Origin: Nanosynbacter sp900555675 | Lineage (GTDB): Bacteria > Patescibacteriota > Saccharimonadia > Saccharimonadales > Saccharimonadaceae | NCBI RefSeq assembly: GCF_022828245.2 | Contig: NZ_CP157587.1 | Span: forward strand, 62,001-126,000 | Length of the DNA stretch: 64,000 bases | Reading direction: 5' to 3' | Shown here: positions 1-7,890 of the stretch, piece by piece | Position numbering within the stretch: the stretch's first letter is position 1 | How the letters are laid out: each line of letters begins with the position of its first letter | The notes under the pieces: generated by a model | The model's database searches: none | Told to the model about the DNA's origin: nothing | What the model saw: the letters and a program-made list of their open reading frames with translations, nothing else | Position numbers and translations under genes: made by a program

Positions 1-2201
1 ATATTATGGGCGCGTTTGCCAGGCAAGCGGAATCTCGCGGAATTGAAACGTGCTTGATAACGTCGGATTTGGACGCATTGCAATTGATATCACCAATGAC
101 CAAAGTTTACGCTATGAAAAACGGTTTAAGGAATATCGAGGAATTCACGGCGGAACATTTTGAAGAAAAATACGGAATTCGGACGGAGCAATTTTTAGAC
201 CTGAAGGCTTTGAAGGGTGATTCTAGTGATAATTTGCCGGGAGTGCCGGGAATTGGCGAGAAAACGGCGGTGAAATTATTGCAAGAATATGAAACTCTGG
301 ACGGAGTTTATGAGCATCTGGACGAGCAAAAAGGCGCTTTGCGAACGAAGTTGGAAAATGGTCGTGAGTCGGCATATTTGACCAAGCAAGTGGCGGAAAT
401 TTGGACGGACGCGCCGATTGAACTGGATTGGGATGTGGCGGACGTTAATGATTGCGATTTTACGCGAGTAACGGAAATTCTGCAGAAGTTGGAGTTTAAT
501 TCGCTGATTGGACGATTGCCAAAAACAATGCAAATGGCGGAAAATGAGAAAAAAGAAGAACCGAAGTTGGATATTCCACGAATTGAAAAATTGCCCGATA
601 TGCCGATGTTTGAGGCGGAAAATATAATATATATCGATTCGTCGGAGCCTGACGTAATTTACATAAGCTCAAATCCTGAGTCAGTGTGGACGGCGAAAAT
701 TGATGAAATTAGTCAATCTATATGGCAATTATTGGCGCAGGGAATTGTGATCGCGGCGGATGTTAAGCAGTTGTATCACGCGCTGGATAATCATGGCGTG
801 GCGGCGCGTTTTCACGAAGTTTGGGATGTTGGACAGGCGGCGTTTTTGATTGATCCGCTGAAGCGTGATCGTAGTTTGAGTGCGCTGTCTGGCGATTTTT
901 CTGACGACAATTCCGCGGCTTATCGATTGGCTCGCTTGCACAAAATTTATCGTGAACAAAAAGTTTACATGTCGAATAATTCGCAAATCGCGCGTGTGGC
1001 TTATGAGTTTGATTTTCCAGTAATTTGGGCGCTATTCCAGATGGAAAAACGTGGTATGAAGTTGGATGATACGCTATTAAAACAGATGGGCGATGAGCTG
1101 GCGGCGGAAGTTGGTGAGCTTGAACAACAAATGTATTCCATGGCTGGATACGAGTTTAACGCGTCTAGTCCAGCGCAACTTTCTGAGGTTTTGTTTACCA
1201 AATTGCAATTACCAACTGCGGGCATAAAAAAGGGAAAAACTGGATATTCAACAGGTCAGAAAGAGCTGGACAAATTACGTGGACAACATCCGATTATCGA
1301 GTTGATTGAGCGATATCGAGAATTGACCAAATTGATCAGCACGTACATTGAGGCGTTACCAAAATTGATGGCGACTGATGGGCGAATTCACACCACGTTT
1401 AATCAGGACGTAACCAGCACGGGGCGGCTAAGCAGCACGAATCCGAATTTACAGAATATTCCGGTGCGGACTGAACTGGGCAGGAAAATTCGTCAGGCGT
1501 TTGTTCCGAGTGATGGCAAAGTTTTTGTCGGCGCGGATTATTCACAATTTGAGCTGAGGCTAGCGGCTGTATTGGCGGGCGATGAGAAGTTGATTGAAGA
1601 CTTTAATAGCGATGTTGATATTCACGCAAAAACGGCGGCGGAAACATACGGAATATCGATTGACGAAGTGAGCAAATCTCAGCGTCGAGCAGCAAAAGTG
1701 ATCAATTTTGGTGTACTTTACGGAATGAGTCCGCACGGTTTAGCGGCGGCTACGGGAATGTCATTTACAGAGGCGAAAAAGTTTATTGATCATTATTTTG
1801 AGGTGCGAAAGCCGATTCGTCAGTACTTGGATAAAATTTTAACTCAAGCGCGAGAACAGGGATTTGTTGAAACGTATTTTGGCAGGCGACGACCAACGCC
1901 TGATATAAAATCGAGCAATTTTATGGTGCGATCTTCGGCGGAAAGGGCTGCGATGAATATGCCAATTCAAGGCACGGAAGCGGATTTGATGAAATTGGCA
2001 ATGATTCGATTGGAGGATAAATTGTCGGGCTTGGCTGACGCAATTCTACAAGTTCATGATTCGATTTTGGTGGAATGCAAACCTGAAGACGTCCAGGAAG
2101 TCAGCGAGATTATGAAAGCGGAAATGGAAGGCGTTTGTCCGGAATTGCCGATTAAATTGAAAGTAGATGTCGGTACGGGCGTAAATTGGGGTGAAGTGTA
2201 G
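1..2201 (+). CDS. polA: DNA polymerase I, 5'-partial
   Basis: Family A DNA polymerase for repair and lagging-strand gap filling. The reading frame is open to the left edge (codons from base 3), and the first visible residues correspond to the middle of the 5' nuclease domain, so the true start lies outside the window. Seen: helix-hairpin-helix segment GDSSDNLPGVPGIGEKTA (about visible residue 70), motif A DYSQFELR (about 511), motif B RRAAKVINFGVLYGM (about 560) and motif C QVHDSILVE (about 682). The central exonuclease-like region (about 200-330) lacks a recognisable DxE proofreading motif, so 3'-5' exonuclease activity is probably lost, as in several bacterial PolI proteins (inference). First gene of a repair/replication cluster with mutM and holA. 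Confidence 0.97.
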   Translation, partial: IMGAFARQAESRGIETCLITSDLDALQLISPMTKVYAMKNGLRNIEEFTAEHFEEKYGIRTEQFLDLKALKGDSSDNLPGVPGIGEKTAVKLLQEYETLDGVYEHLDEQKGALRTKLENGRESAYLTKQVAEIWTDAPIELDWDVADVNDCDFTRVTEILQKLEFNSLIGRLPKTMQMAENEKKEEPKLDIPRIEKLPDMPMFEAENIIYIDSSEPDVIYISSNPESVWTAKIDEISQSIWQLLAQGIVIAADVKQLYHALDNHGVAARFHEVWDVGQAAFLIDPLKRDRSLSALSGDFSDDNSAAYRLARLHKIYREQKVYMSNNSQIARVAYEFDFPVIWALFQMEKRGMKLDDTLLKQMGDELAAEVGELEQQMYSMAGYEFNASSPAQLSEVLFTKLQLPTAGIKKGKTGYSTGQKELDKLRGQHPIIELIERYRELTKLISTYIEALPKLMATDGRIHTTFNQDVTSTGRLSSTNPNLQNIPVRTELGRKIRQAFVPSDGKVFVGADYSQFELRLAAVLAGDEKLIEDFNSDVDIHAKTAAETYGISIDEVSKSQRRAAKVINFGVLYGMSPHGLAAATGMSFTEAKKFIDHYFEVRKPIRQYLDKILTQAREQGFVETYFGRRRPTPDIKSSNFMVRSSAERAAMNMPIQGTEADLMKLAMIRLEDKLSGLADAILQVHDSILVECKPEDVQEVSEIMKAEMEGVCPELPIKLKVDVGTGVNWGEV

Positions 2202-2210
2202 AAAATATGG

Positions 2211-2216
2211 TATAAT
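2211..2216 (+). promoter_or_regulatory. Extended -10 promoter, leaderless start
   Basis: TGGTATAAT ends 6 nt before the ATG at 2223, so the transcript would begin at or next to the start codon. Confidence 0.6.
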
Positions 2217-2222
2217 TACGCC

Positions 2223-2870
2223 ATGAAATACACTCAACGACGAAATTCATTTTCTCGATTTGTACCAATTTTGCTGGTTATTGTTATCACAGTTGTGGCG
2301 GTAGCAGCGGTTATTGCGATTGGTCGAGCATTATTTGGCAAAAATGATTCAGGTCAAACAACGGATCAGAATGTTAACGTAGGGCAAGTTGCTTTGTTGT
2401 CGACGGACGTGGGAAGCGCGGTTCGATTGACAGTGCGTGGACCAATTGTAGCGAATGAGAATTTTCGCTCATATAGCATCACTATTTCGCCAGAATCTCG
2501 CGAAATGACAACGTACGAGGGATATTTGGATAAGCCGATTGCAGAGAAAAAATTGGACAATAACAGCAAGGCTTATACGGAGTTGGTTTATGCGCTTGAT
2601 AAGCGAAAAATGATGGAAGGTACGCCGCTAACTGAGCAGCAAAACGATTTGCGGGGAATTTGTGCTAGCGGTAAAATTTACAAATTCGAAACTTTGAAGG
2701 ACAATTCCGTTGTGAAGAGTTTGTGGACGTCGGATTGTAGCGGCTCTAAAGGCTCGGCGCAAGCTAATGTAAACGAGATTTTGGATATGTTTTTGAAGCA
2801 AATTCCTGACGGCAAAAAAATGGCGGCTGGAATTGGACTAAGTCAAGAAGAAGCTTTGTTTAAGCTGTAG
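2223..2870 (+). CDS. Membrane-anchored hypothetical protein
   Basis: I do not recognise the family. The 215-residue product has a basic, Ser-rich N-terminus followed by one hydrophobic segment (about residues 14-38), then a soluble domain of about 170 residues predicted to face outside. Two Cys (near residues 142 and 167 in the exported part) could pair. The ATG lies 6 nt after a TGGTATAAT box with no Shine-Dalgarno sequence, which fits a leaderless mRNA. It sits between polA and mutM, but nothing in the sequence suggests a DNA-repair role. Confidence 0.8.
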   Translation: MKYTQRRNSFSRFVPILLVIVITVVAVAAVIAIGRALFGKNDSGQTTDQNVNVGQVALLSTDVGSAVRLTVRGPIVANENFRSYSITISPESREMTTYEGYLDKPIAEKKLDNNSKAYTELVYALDKRKMMEGTPLTEQQNDLRGICASGKIYKFETLKDNSVVKSLWTSDCSGSKGSAQANVNEILDMFLKQIPDGKKMAAGIGLSQEEALFKL

Positions 2871-2880
2871 GATTCGTCGA

Positions 2881-3759
2881 ATGCCAGAACTACCCGAAGT
2901 TGAGACAGTTCGTCGCGGTTTGGCGGATTTATTGCCAGGTCAGGCTGTTGCGCGAGCGACGGTATTTGATTCGCCAAAAAGCTTTCCTAATTCACCTACT
3001 GATGTTCAGCAATTTTTATACGGCGCGCACGTAATGGCAGTGCGACGTCGTGCGAAAGTACTGATGATTGATCTTGATACGCGTTATTCGCTGGTGATAC
3101 ATCTTAAGATGACTGGGCAATTGATTTTTCGTGGGGCTAATAGTTTTGCTGGCGGTCATCCGAATGATAGCTTGATCGGTGAATTGCCGGATAAGTCGAC
3201 GCGTGTGCAAATTGATTTTGCGGATGGTTCGCGTCTGTTTTTCAATGATCAGCGTAAGTTTGGCTGGATGAAATTGATGCCGACTGATGAGATAGAAAAT
3301 TTGCCATTTATGCAGAAAGTTGGGCCGGAGCCGCTCGATAAAAAAACTGAGGCGATGGACTTTATTAAGCGAATTCGTCGTCGACAAAATTCGATGATAA
3401 AGCCAGCGTTTCTTGATCAGTCGGTAATCGCTGGAGTTGGCAATATTTACGCTGATGAAGCTCTGTGGGCTGCGAAAATTCACCCTCAGACGCGCGTTAG
3501 GAATGTTAGTGATGACCAATTGGAAGATTTGTTTAACGAACTGCGTCAGATTTTACAATTGAGCATTGATCAGGGTGGCTCGACGGATAAAAATTATGTT
3601 GACGCTGAAGGCAGAAAAGGGAATTATCTGTCGTTTGCGCATGTATTTCGTCGAGAAGGTCAGCCGTGTCATCGACACCCTGACCAAGAGATTGTAAAGA
3701 TGAAAGTTTCTGGACGCGGTACGCATATTTGCCCAGTTTGCCAAGTGGAGGTGAAGTGA
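2881..3759 (+). CDS. mutM: Formamidopyrimidine-DNA glycosylase (MutM/Fpg)
   Basis: Removes 8-oxoguanine and formamidopyrimidines and nicks the abasic site. The N-terminus MPELPEVETVRRGL carries the catalytic Pro2 and Glu3. The H2TH region is QSVIAGVGNIYADEALW. The C-terminal zinc-finger loop ends SGRGTHICPVCQ. Length 292 aa is somewhat above the usual 270-280. Oddity: the first zinc pair reads C263-x2-H266 rather than Cys-x2-Cys, while the second pair C284-x2-C287 is normal, so the finger is Cys-His-Cys-Cys type. Its stop overlaps the GTG start of holA (GTGA), indicating translational coupling. Confidence 0.97.
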   Translation: MPELPEVETVRRGLADLLPGQAVARATVFDSPKSFPNSPTDVQQFLYGAHVMAVRRRAKVLMIDLDTRYSLVIHLKMTGQLIFRGANSFAGGHPNDSLIGELPDKSTRVQIDFADGSRLFFNDQRKFGWMKLMPTDEIENLPFMQKVGPEPLDKKTEAMDFIKRIRRRQNSMIKPAFLDQSVIAGVGNIYADEALWAAKIHPQTRVRNVSDDQLEDLFNELRQILQLSIDQGGSTDKNYVDAEGRKGNYLSFAHVFRREGQPCHRHPDQEIVKMKVSGRGTHICPVCQVEVK

Positions 3760-4661
3760 TTTACCTTTTTTACGGCGAAAACGAATTTGAAAAACGGCAA
3801 GCAATTGCTAAGCTGATTGGCAACGAAAAAGTGGCGCGACATGATGGTGAAGATTTGACGCTGGCTGGAATGCAGGAAATAGTAATCGGACAGACGATGT
3901 TTATGAACTCGTCGGTGTATTTGATTTCAAAACTAGGCGAAAATTCTGAGATTTGGTCGCAACTTCCAGATATGAAGTTTGATGATGACAGGACGATTAT
4001 TCTGGCTGAAGATAAAATTGATAAACGAACAAAAACGTATAAGTGGCTGCAGAAAAATGCCAAAGTTCAGGAATTTTCACCGCTTAGTGATCGTCAAAAA
4101 CCGCAGATTTTAAAGTGGTGTGTGGCGGAAGCAAAGGCTCGTGGGTGTGAATTAACGAATCATCAAGCAGAGATAATTGTTGATCGTTTGGGATTTGATC
4201 AGTTGCGACTGAGTAACTTTTTGGATCAATTGGCGCTGGCGGAAAAAGTAAAGGATGATTTAATTGACAACTTCATACCTCTGGCGAGGACGGAAAATGT
4301 GTTTGATTTGTTTATTTCGGCGCTGGCGGGTGATTATGATAAGGTTCACGATATAATTAGCTATTTGGAGTCGGAAAGTGGCGTTGACGGCGCCTATCAG
4401 ACAATGGGATTACTTGCCTCGCAGGCGACTAACTTGACGGCATTGGTTTTGGCTGACGGCGACAGTAAGCTGGTGGCTTCGGATTTTTCGGCTAGTCCGT
4501 ATGTTTTACGAAAATTGGCGTCTTCAGCAAAAGTTGTTGATAAGGAAAAACTGAATAGAATAAATGACGTGCTGCTTCGGGCGGACTTGCAAATGAAAAC
4601 AACTTCTGTAAATCCGTGGCTGCTTGTGGAGGCGGCACTGGTTGGAATTTTTAGCCTATAA
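3756..4661 (+). CDS. holA: DNA polymerase III delta subunit (HolA)
   Basis: Clamp-loader delta subunit that opens the beta clamp. The N-terminus VIYLFYGENEFEKRQAI matches the family opening (I/L-Y-x-x-x-G-x-[ED]-x-x-L-x). I place the start at GTG 3756, which overlaps the mutM stop and follows a GGAGG at 3747-3751. Longer readings would start inside mutM without a ribosome site. About 301 aa; other delta subunits are 320-350. In many bacteria holA is followed by convergent rpsT; here 4.2 kb of foreign-looking DNA separates them. Confidence 0.9.
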   Translation: MIYLFYGENEFEKRQAIAKLIGNEKVARHDGEDLTLAGMQEIVIGQTMFMNSSVYLISKLGENSEIWSQLPDMKFDDDRTIILAEDKIDKRTKTYKWLQKNAKVQEFSPLSDRQKPQILKWCVAEAKARGCELTNHQAEIIVDRLGFDQLRLSNFLDQLALAEKVKDDLIDNFIPLARTENVFDLFISALAGDYDKVHDIISYLESESGVDGAYQTMGLLASQATNLTALVLADGDSKLVASDFSASPYVLRKLASSAKVVDKEKLNRINDVLLRADLQMKTTSVNPWLLVEAALVGIFSL

Positions 4662-5082
4662 ATCTAATGTGTATCAAGTTAGAATGTATAGCGTATTTCT
4701 CTTTGGATATTTATCAGAACAAGATGATGTTTTAGCATTTATGCGAGATGAAGTTTCCAAAGATAATAATTGGAGAGTTCAAGAAGTGTTGGCAAAGGCA
4801 TTTGATGAATTTTGCAAGAAAATAGGATATGAAAAAGCACTTCCAATAATTGATGAATGGTTAAAAAACAATAATCCTAATACAAGGAGAGCAGTTACAG
4901 AGGGGCTAAGAATATGGACGAGCAGACCATATTTCAAAGATAATCCGAATGAAGCTATCAGACGAATTGCTGCATTAAAAGAAGATACGAGTGAATATGT
5001 TAGAAAATCGGCAGGGAATGCTTTAAGAGATATTAGTAAAAAATTTCCACCAAAAGAGGAAGCATTGAACTCTATTTCGTGA
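4662..5082 (+). pseudogene. HEAT-repeat (AlkD-like) protein fragment
   Basis: The translated segment contains HEAT-like helices with WRVQEVLAKAFDEFCKKIGYEKALP and PNTRRAVTEGLRIWTSRPYFK (given here as short overlapping pieces of one stretch), characteristic of a DNA-alkylation-repair-like HEAT family common in Firmicutes. Recognisable homology begins within a few codons of the holA stop, so the N-terminal part usual for the family is missing, and the C-terminus diverges after DISKKFP and stops. The first usable ATG is 4684. Base composition is more AT-rich than holA. I read this as a truncated, horizontally acquired fragment marking the left edge of the island. A short functional protein from 4684 (133 aa) cannot be excluded. 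Confidence 0.6.
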
Positions 5083-5147
5083 GAAATGAGCTGGCGCTTG
5101 TATATAGATTCAATGACTGCGTCTAGCGGCTTTCGGGCATAGGTAGG

Positions 5148-5186
5148 AAAGAGCGAGGTTAGCCAGACGGCTACCTCGCTCTTTTG
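5148..5186 (+). terminator. Rho-independent terminator
   Basis: GAGCGAGG (5151-5158) pairs with CCTCGCTC (5174-5181), and TAGCC pairs with GGCTA inside, with a 1-nt bulge. The stem is followed by TTTTGATTT. It ends transcription entering the island from holA or the HEAT fragment. Confidence 0.85.
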
Positions 5187-5193
5187 ATTTCAA

Positions 5194-5289
5194 GAACAAA
5201 GAGAGACGCGTGCTGCTCCTTCGCTGCTATTGCAGCTCACTTTTGCGTATCAGCACTCAGGCTCTTGCTGCGGGTTTACGCCTTTGTTC
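5194..5289. other. Nested inverted-repeat element, no gene
   Basis: GAACAAAG (5194-5201) is complementary to CTTTGTTC (5282-5289). Inside lie GTGCTG/CAGCAC (5210-5215 with 5250-5255) and GCTGC-tatt-GCAGC. No reading frame is apparent. It could be a structured RNA or a recombination remnant. Confidence 0.4.
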
Positions 5290-5308
5290 GAAACTCGCAA
5301 ATATTGTA

Positions 5309-5342
5309 CAATAATACGTAATTACGTGAATACGTATTATTG
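5309..5342 (+). promoter_or_regulatory. Operator with three 8-bp-spaced TACGT boxes
   Basis: Three tandem octamers TACGTAAT, TACGTGAA, TACGTATT (ACGT cores at 5316, 5324, 5332) lie within a perfect 12-bp inverted repeat (CAATAATACGTA, 5309-5320, against 5331-5342). The element ends 14 bp before the ATG of the ribbon-helix-helix gene. 8-bp periodicity is typical of operators bound by tandem RHH dimers such as MetJ. Confidence 0.65.
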
Positions 5343-5356
5343 CAGGAGAGTTTTAT

Positions 5357-5533
5357 ATGAATAAGAAAGACGAGAAGAAGCCCTCAGGAGACGTCAGGCG
5401 AACAAAGCTGACGCTCTCCGTGACGGCAGAGGATAAGAAGATATTGAAAATCATTGCAATCAAGAGGGAGAAATCTATCTCAGCGATGCTGCGTGAGTGG
5501 ATTGAGAAAAATGCAAAGGAGGCTGAGAAGTAA
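5357..5533 (+). CDS. Ribbon-helix-helix transcriptional regulator
   Basis: A 58-residue protein. The segment TKLTLSVTAEDKKILKIIA followed by SISAMLREWIEK is the beta-strand/helix-helix pattern of MetJ/Arc/CopG proteins, with a Lys-rich N-terminus. The ATG at 5357 has GCAGGAGAG at 5342-5350. Its TAA overlaps the ATG of the nuclease-methyltransferase (TAATG), so the two are co-translated. Placement in front of a restriction-modification gene and directly behind the periodic operator suggests an autorepressor acting like a controller (C) protein (inference). An antitoxin is possible but no toxin is nearby. Confidence 0.75.
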   Translation: MNKKDEKKPSGDVRRTKLTLSVTAEDKKILKIIAIKREKSISAMLREWIEKNAKEAEK

Positions 5534-7359
5534 TGGCTAAGAATTTAACTGAGGATGAAGTACGTGATATTGCTCGTAATATCCTCGGGTTCAAAGATAA
5601 AGCAGGCGTGAAATCTGGCGTTGGTCAGTTGACGACATTTAATCAGCTTGGGTTTCCGGGAGTTCTTGATAAGCCTGATGGCTGGTATCTGCCGGACAAT
5701 CATGCGGATGTTGCTGTGGTACTTGAGACGAAAGCTTCGAGTGTTGCCCTTGTTGATAAATGGGTTGAGGAAGTACTGAAGAACGTTCGTATCGTTGAGC
5801 AGCAATACGAGAAGGTAGTTGGCATTCTTTATAACGGCGACGCTGCTCGAGTATTCAAGGGCGAAGAAGAGTTTGATGGCGATGGAGCCAAGACTCTTCA
5901 TAACGTTGAGTATTACACGGCTTTGTTTAATGCAGGCAACATCGACAAGGAGCATATTTACGAGCTGACTGCAAGCATCAACAACTGCTTGCATTTCGAG
6001 TTCGGTATTAAGAATTTGTATCATCGCATGATTTTCACAGCTTGCGCTCTGGTTGCAAAGCGTTATAACGCACTGATGGTTGAGGGTATGGACTATTCGG
6101 AATTTCATAATGCAATTCTGAACTGTCTTAACAAGGAGCTTTATCACGATAAGCAGCAGAATCAAAAACTGTCTCTTCTGACAGAAGTGTTCTCGGAAAT
6201 TCGAATGAATTTGAACGTTGATAGCGAGGATGCGAAAGAGCAAAGTCGCGTCAAAACACTTATTACACAATTCATCGGGTGGGTCACAGAAATCAGCAAT
6301 TGTCTGAATTCTGATGCTTGGCGCGGAGAAGATGTTATGGGTATCTTCTTCAACGAATTCAATCGCTACAAGAAGAAGTCGGAAGCTGGTCAGGTCTTTA
6401 CTCCTGAGCATATCACTGACTTCATGTATAAGATTCTTGAGGTAAACAAGGACGACCGAGTTCTTGATGCATGCTGTGGCAGTGGCGGATTCCTTGTTAA
6501 AGCGATGGCGAACATGATTCGTGAGTCTGGCGGGATGCAAACCATCAAGGCAAAGGAAATCAAGAGGCAGCAGCTTTACGGTATCGAGTTTGACCGTGAG
6601 ATTTATGCTCTTGCGTGTGCAAACATGCTGATTCACAAGGATGGTAAGACGAACCTTGAACAGATGGATGCACGAACTGAAACGGCAAGCGATTGGATTG
6701 CAAAGCAGGGAATCACGAAGGTTCTTATGAATCCACCGTATGAGAATAAGTACGGCTGCATGAAGATTGTTGAGAATGTTCTTGACAGCGTGCCTGCCCA
6801 TACAGCTTGCGCGTTCATCCTTCCAGATAAGAAGCTTGAAAAGGCTTCAAAGGCTCAGATGAAGCGAATCCTTTCACATCATCGTCTGAAGAAGGTAATC
6901 AAACTCCCTGAAGACTTGTTCTTTGGCGTGGGCGTCACTACGAGCGTTTTTGTGTTTGAGACTGGCATTTCACAGGATGGCAAGGATATTTTTGCCTGCT
7001 ATATGGAGACCGATGGGCTTGCGACAGTCAAGAATAAAGGTCGCCATGATGTGTACGGTAAATGGGCTGCTATCGAGGACCGTTGGGTCGATGTGGTAGA
7101 GAAGCAGTCGGGGGACGACACATGTCAGTGGGTCAAGTCTGACAAGCACCTGTCGTATCAGGTGCCGCAGAAGCCTTTTGAGATTTTTGAAGAAGACTTC
7201 AAGAAGACCGCTATGGACTATCTGATGTTCAAGGAAGGCATCGACGCAAAGGTATTTGGCGACAAGCTGCTTGAAACAGCAATGTATTCGAGCACAGTGA
7301 GCGCGGATGATGAGAGCGTGAACATTGCCTTGAAGAAGGGCGGTGAGAAGAATGAATAA
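5533..7359 (+). CDS. Fused nuclease/N6-adenine DNA methyltransferase
   Basis: Restriction-modification subunit, 608 aa. An N-terminal PD-(D/E)xK-like block has D59-x5-E65-T-K67 (HADVAVVLETK). A helical region follows, then the MTase domain with motif I VLDACCGSGGF and motif IV NPPY, in that order (gamma-class N6-MTase). Nuclease-MTase fusion followed by a separate specificity protein matches the BcgI A/B architecture of type IIB/IIG enzymes (BcgI A is about 640 aa) better than a classical HsdM. Overlaps the upstream RHH gene by 1 nt and the S gene by 8 nt, so one operon. Codons favour GAG/AAG and C-ending triplets, unlike flanking genes, suggesting transfer. Without tests it could be a methylase with an inactive nuclease fold. 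Confidence 0.88.
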   Translation: MAKNLTEDEVRDIARNILGFKDKAGVKSGVGQLTTFNQLGFPGVLDKPDGWYLPDNHADVAVVLETKASSVALVDKWVEEVLKNVRIVEQQYEKVVGILYNGDAARVFKGEEEFDGDGAKTLHNVEYYTALFNAGNIDKEHIYELTASINNCLHFEFGIKNLYHRMIFTACALVAKRYNALMVEGMDYSEFHNAILNCLNKELYHDKQQNQKLSLLTEVFSEIRMNLNVDSEDAKEQSRVKTLITQFIGWVTEISNCLNSDAWRGEDVMGIFFNEFNRYKKKSEAGQVFTPEHITDFMYKILEVNKDDRVLDACCGSGGFLVKAMANMIRESGGMQTIKAKEIKRQQLYGIEFDREIYALACANMLIHKDGKTNLEQMDARTETASDWIAKQGITKVLMNPPYENKYGCMKIVENVLDSVPAHTACAFILPDKKLEKASKAQMKRILSHHRLKKVIKLPEDLFFGVGVTTSVFVFETGISQDGKDIFACYMETDGLATVKNKGRHDVYGKWAAIEDRWVDVVEKQSGDDTCQWVKSDKHLSYQVPQKPFEIFEEDFKKTAMDYLMFKEGIDAKVFGDKLLETAMYSSTVSADDESVNIALKKGGEKNE

Positions 7360-7876
7360 GATCGATACGAGTAAGTGGAAGTCATTTGCCATTGGAGAAT
7401 TGTTTGAGGTGAAACGACCTGTTGCTAGAAGTCAAGCAGCATACTCTGATGGTAATGTTCCATTTGTGGCATCTGGGAATTTCAATAACGGTGTAGTGAA
7501 ATATTGTGAACCAAAAGATAATGAAGCATTGGATGCCAGAAACTGTATTACGGTTAGCCCATTAGATGGGTCTGCATTCTATCAAGCGAAAGATTTCCTT
7601 GGTAGAGGTGGTGCTGGGTCAGCAATTTTGCTTTTGTATAGTGATAAGCTGACTGAATTAACAGGATTGTTTATTGCGACAGCTATACGAGCCTCGCTGA
7701 CAAGATATTCGTATATTGACCAGCTAAATTCGCAAACAATTGTTGAAGAACATATCAAATTGCCTGCGGATAAATCAGGTAACCCTGATTGGGCTTATAT
7801 AGATTCGTTCATGCAGAATGTCATGAACGAATCTAAGGCTTGCCTTGGCAATCTAAGGCTTGCCTTGGCAATCTAA
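7352..7876 (+). CDS. Specificity subunit, N-terminal half (frameshifted)
   Basis: First target-recognition half of a type I/BcgI-like S protein: DTSKWKSFAIGELFEV opens the domain and HIKLPADKSGNPDWAYID closes it. Start ATG 7352 overlaps the end of the methyltransferase gene. The frame enters a 20-bp tandem repeat at 7831 and meets a stop at 7874-7876, giving 174 aa, half the size of a two-domain S protein. Removing one repeat unit joins this frame to the next ORF without a stop. A half-S protein may dimerise and work, as known for truncated HsdS, so this allele is not necessarily null. Confidence 0.85.
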   Translation: MNKIDTSKWKSFAIGELFEVKRPVARSQAAYSDGNVPFVASGNFNNGVVKYCEPKDNEALDARNCITVSPLDGSAFYQAKDFLGRGGAGSAILLLYSDKLTELTGLFIATAIRASLTRYSYIDQLNSQTIVEEHIKLPADKSGNPDWAYIDSFMQNVMNESKACLGNLRLALAI

Positions 7877-7890
7877 GGCTTGCCAAGGCA
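7831..7890 (+). repeat. 20-bp tandem repeat, three copies
   Basis: Unit atctaaggcttgccttggca at 7831-7850 and 7851-7870, exact; third copy 7871-7890 differs at two adjacent bases (ccaagg for ccttgg). Because 20 is not a multiple of 3, each unit gained or lost shifts the frame joining the two halves of the specificity gene. Confidence 0.95.

Noticed and set aside
3016..3519. 167-codon minus-strand frame inside mutM
   Set aside because: Shadow of mutM with Arg/Ile/His-rich composition and no regulatory signals.
5545..6801. 418-codon open frame on the minus strand inside the methyltransferase gene
   Set aside because: Exact antisense of the nuclease-methyltransferase gene; no promoter, no ribosome site, Cys/His/Leu-rich composition typical of a shadow frame.
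7831..7890. Possible CRISPR-like repeat
   Set aside because: Units are directly contiguous with no spacers and lie inside a coding gene.
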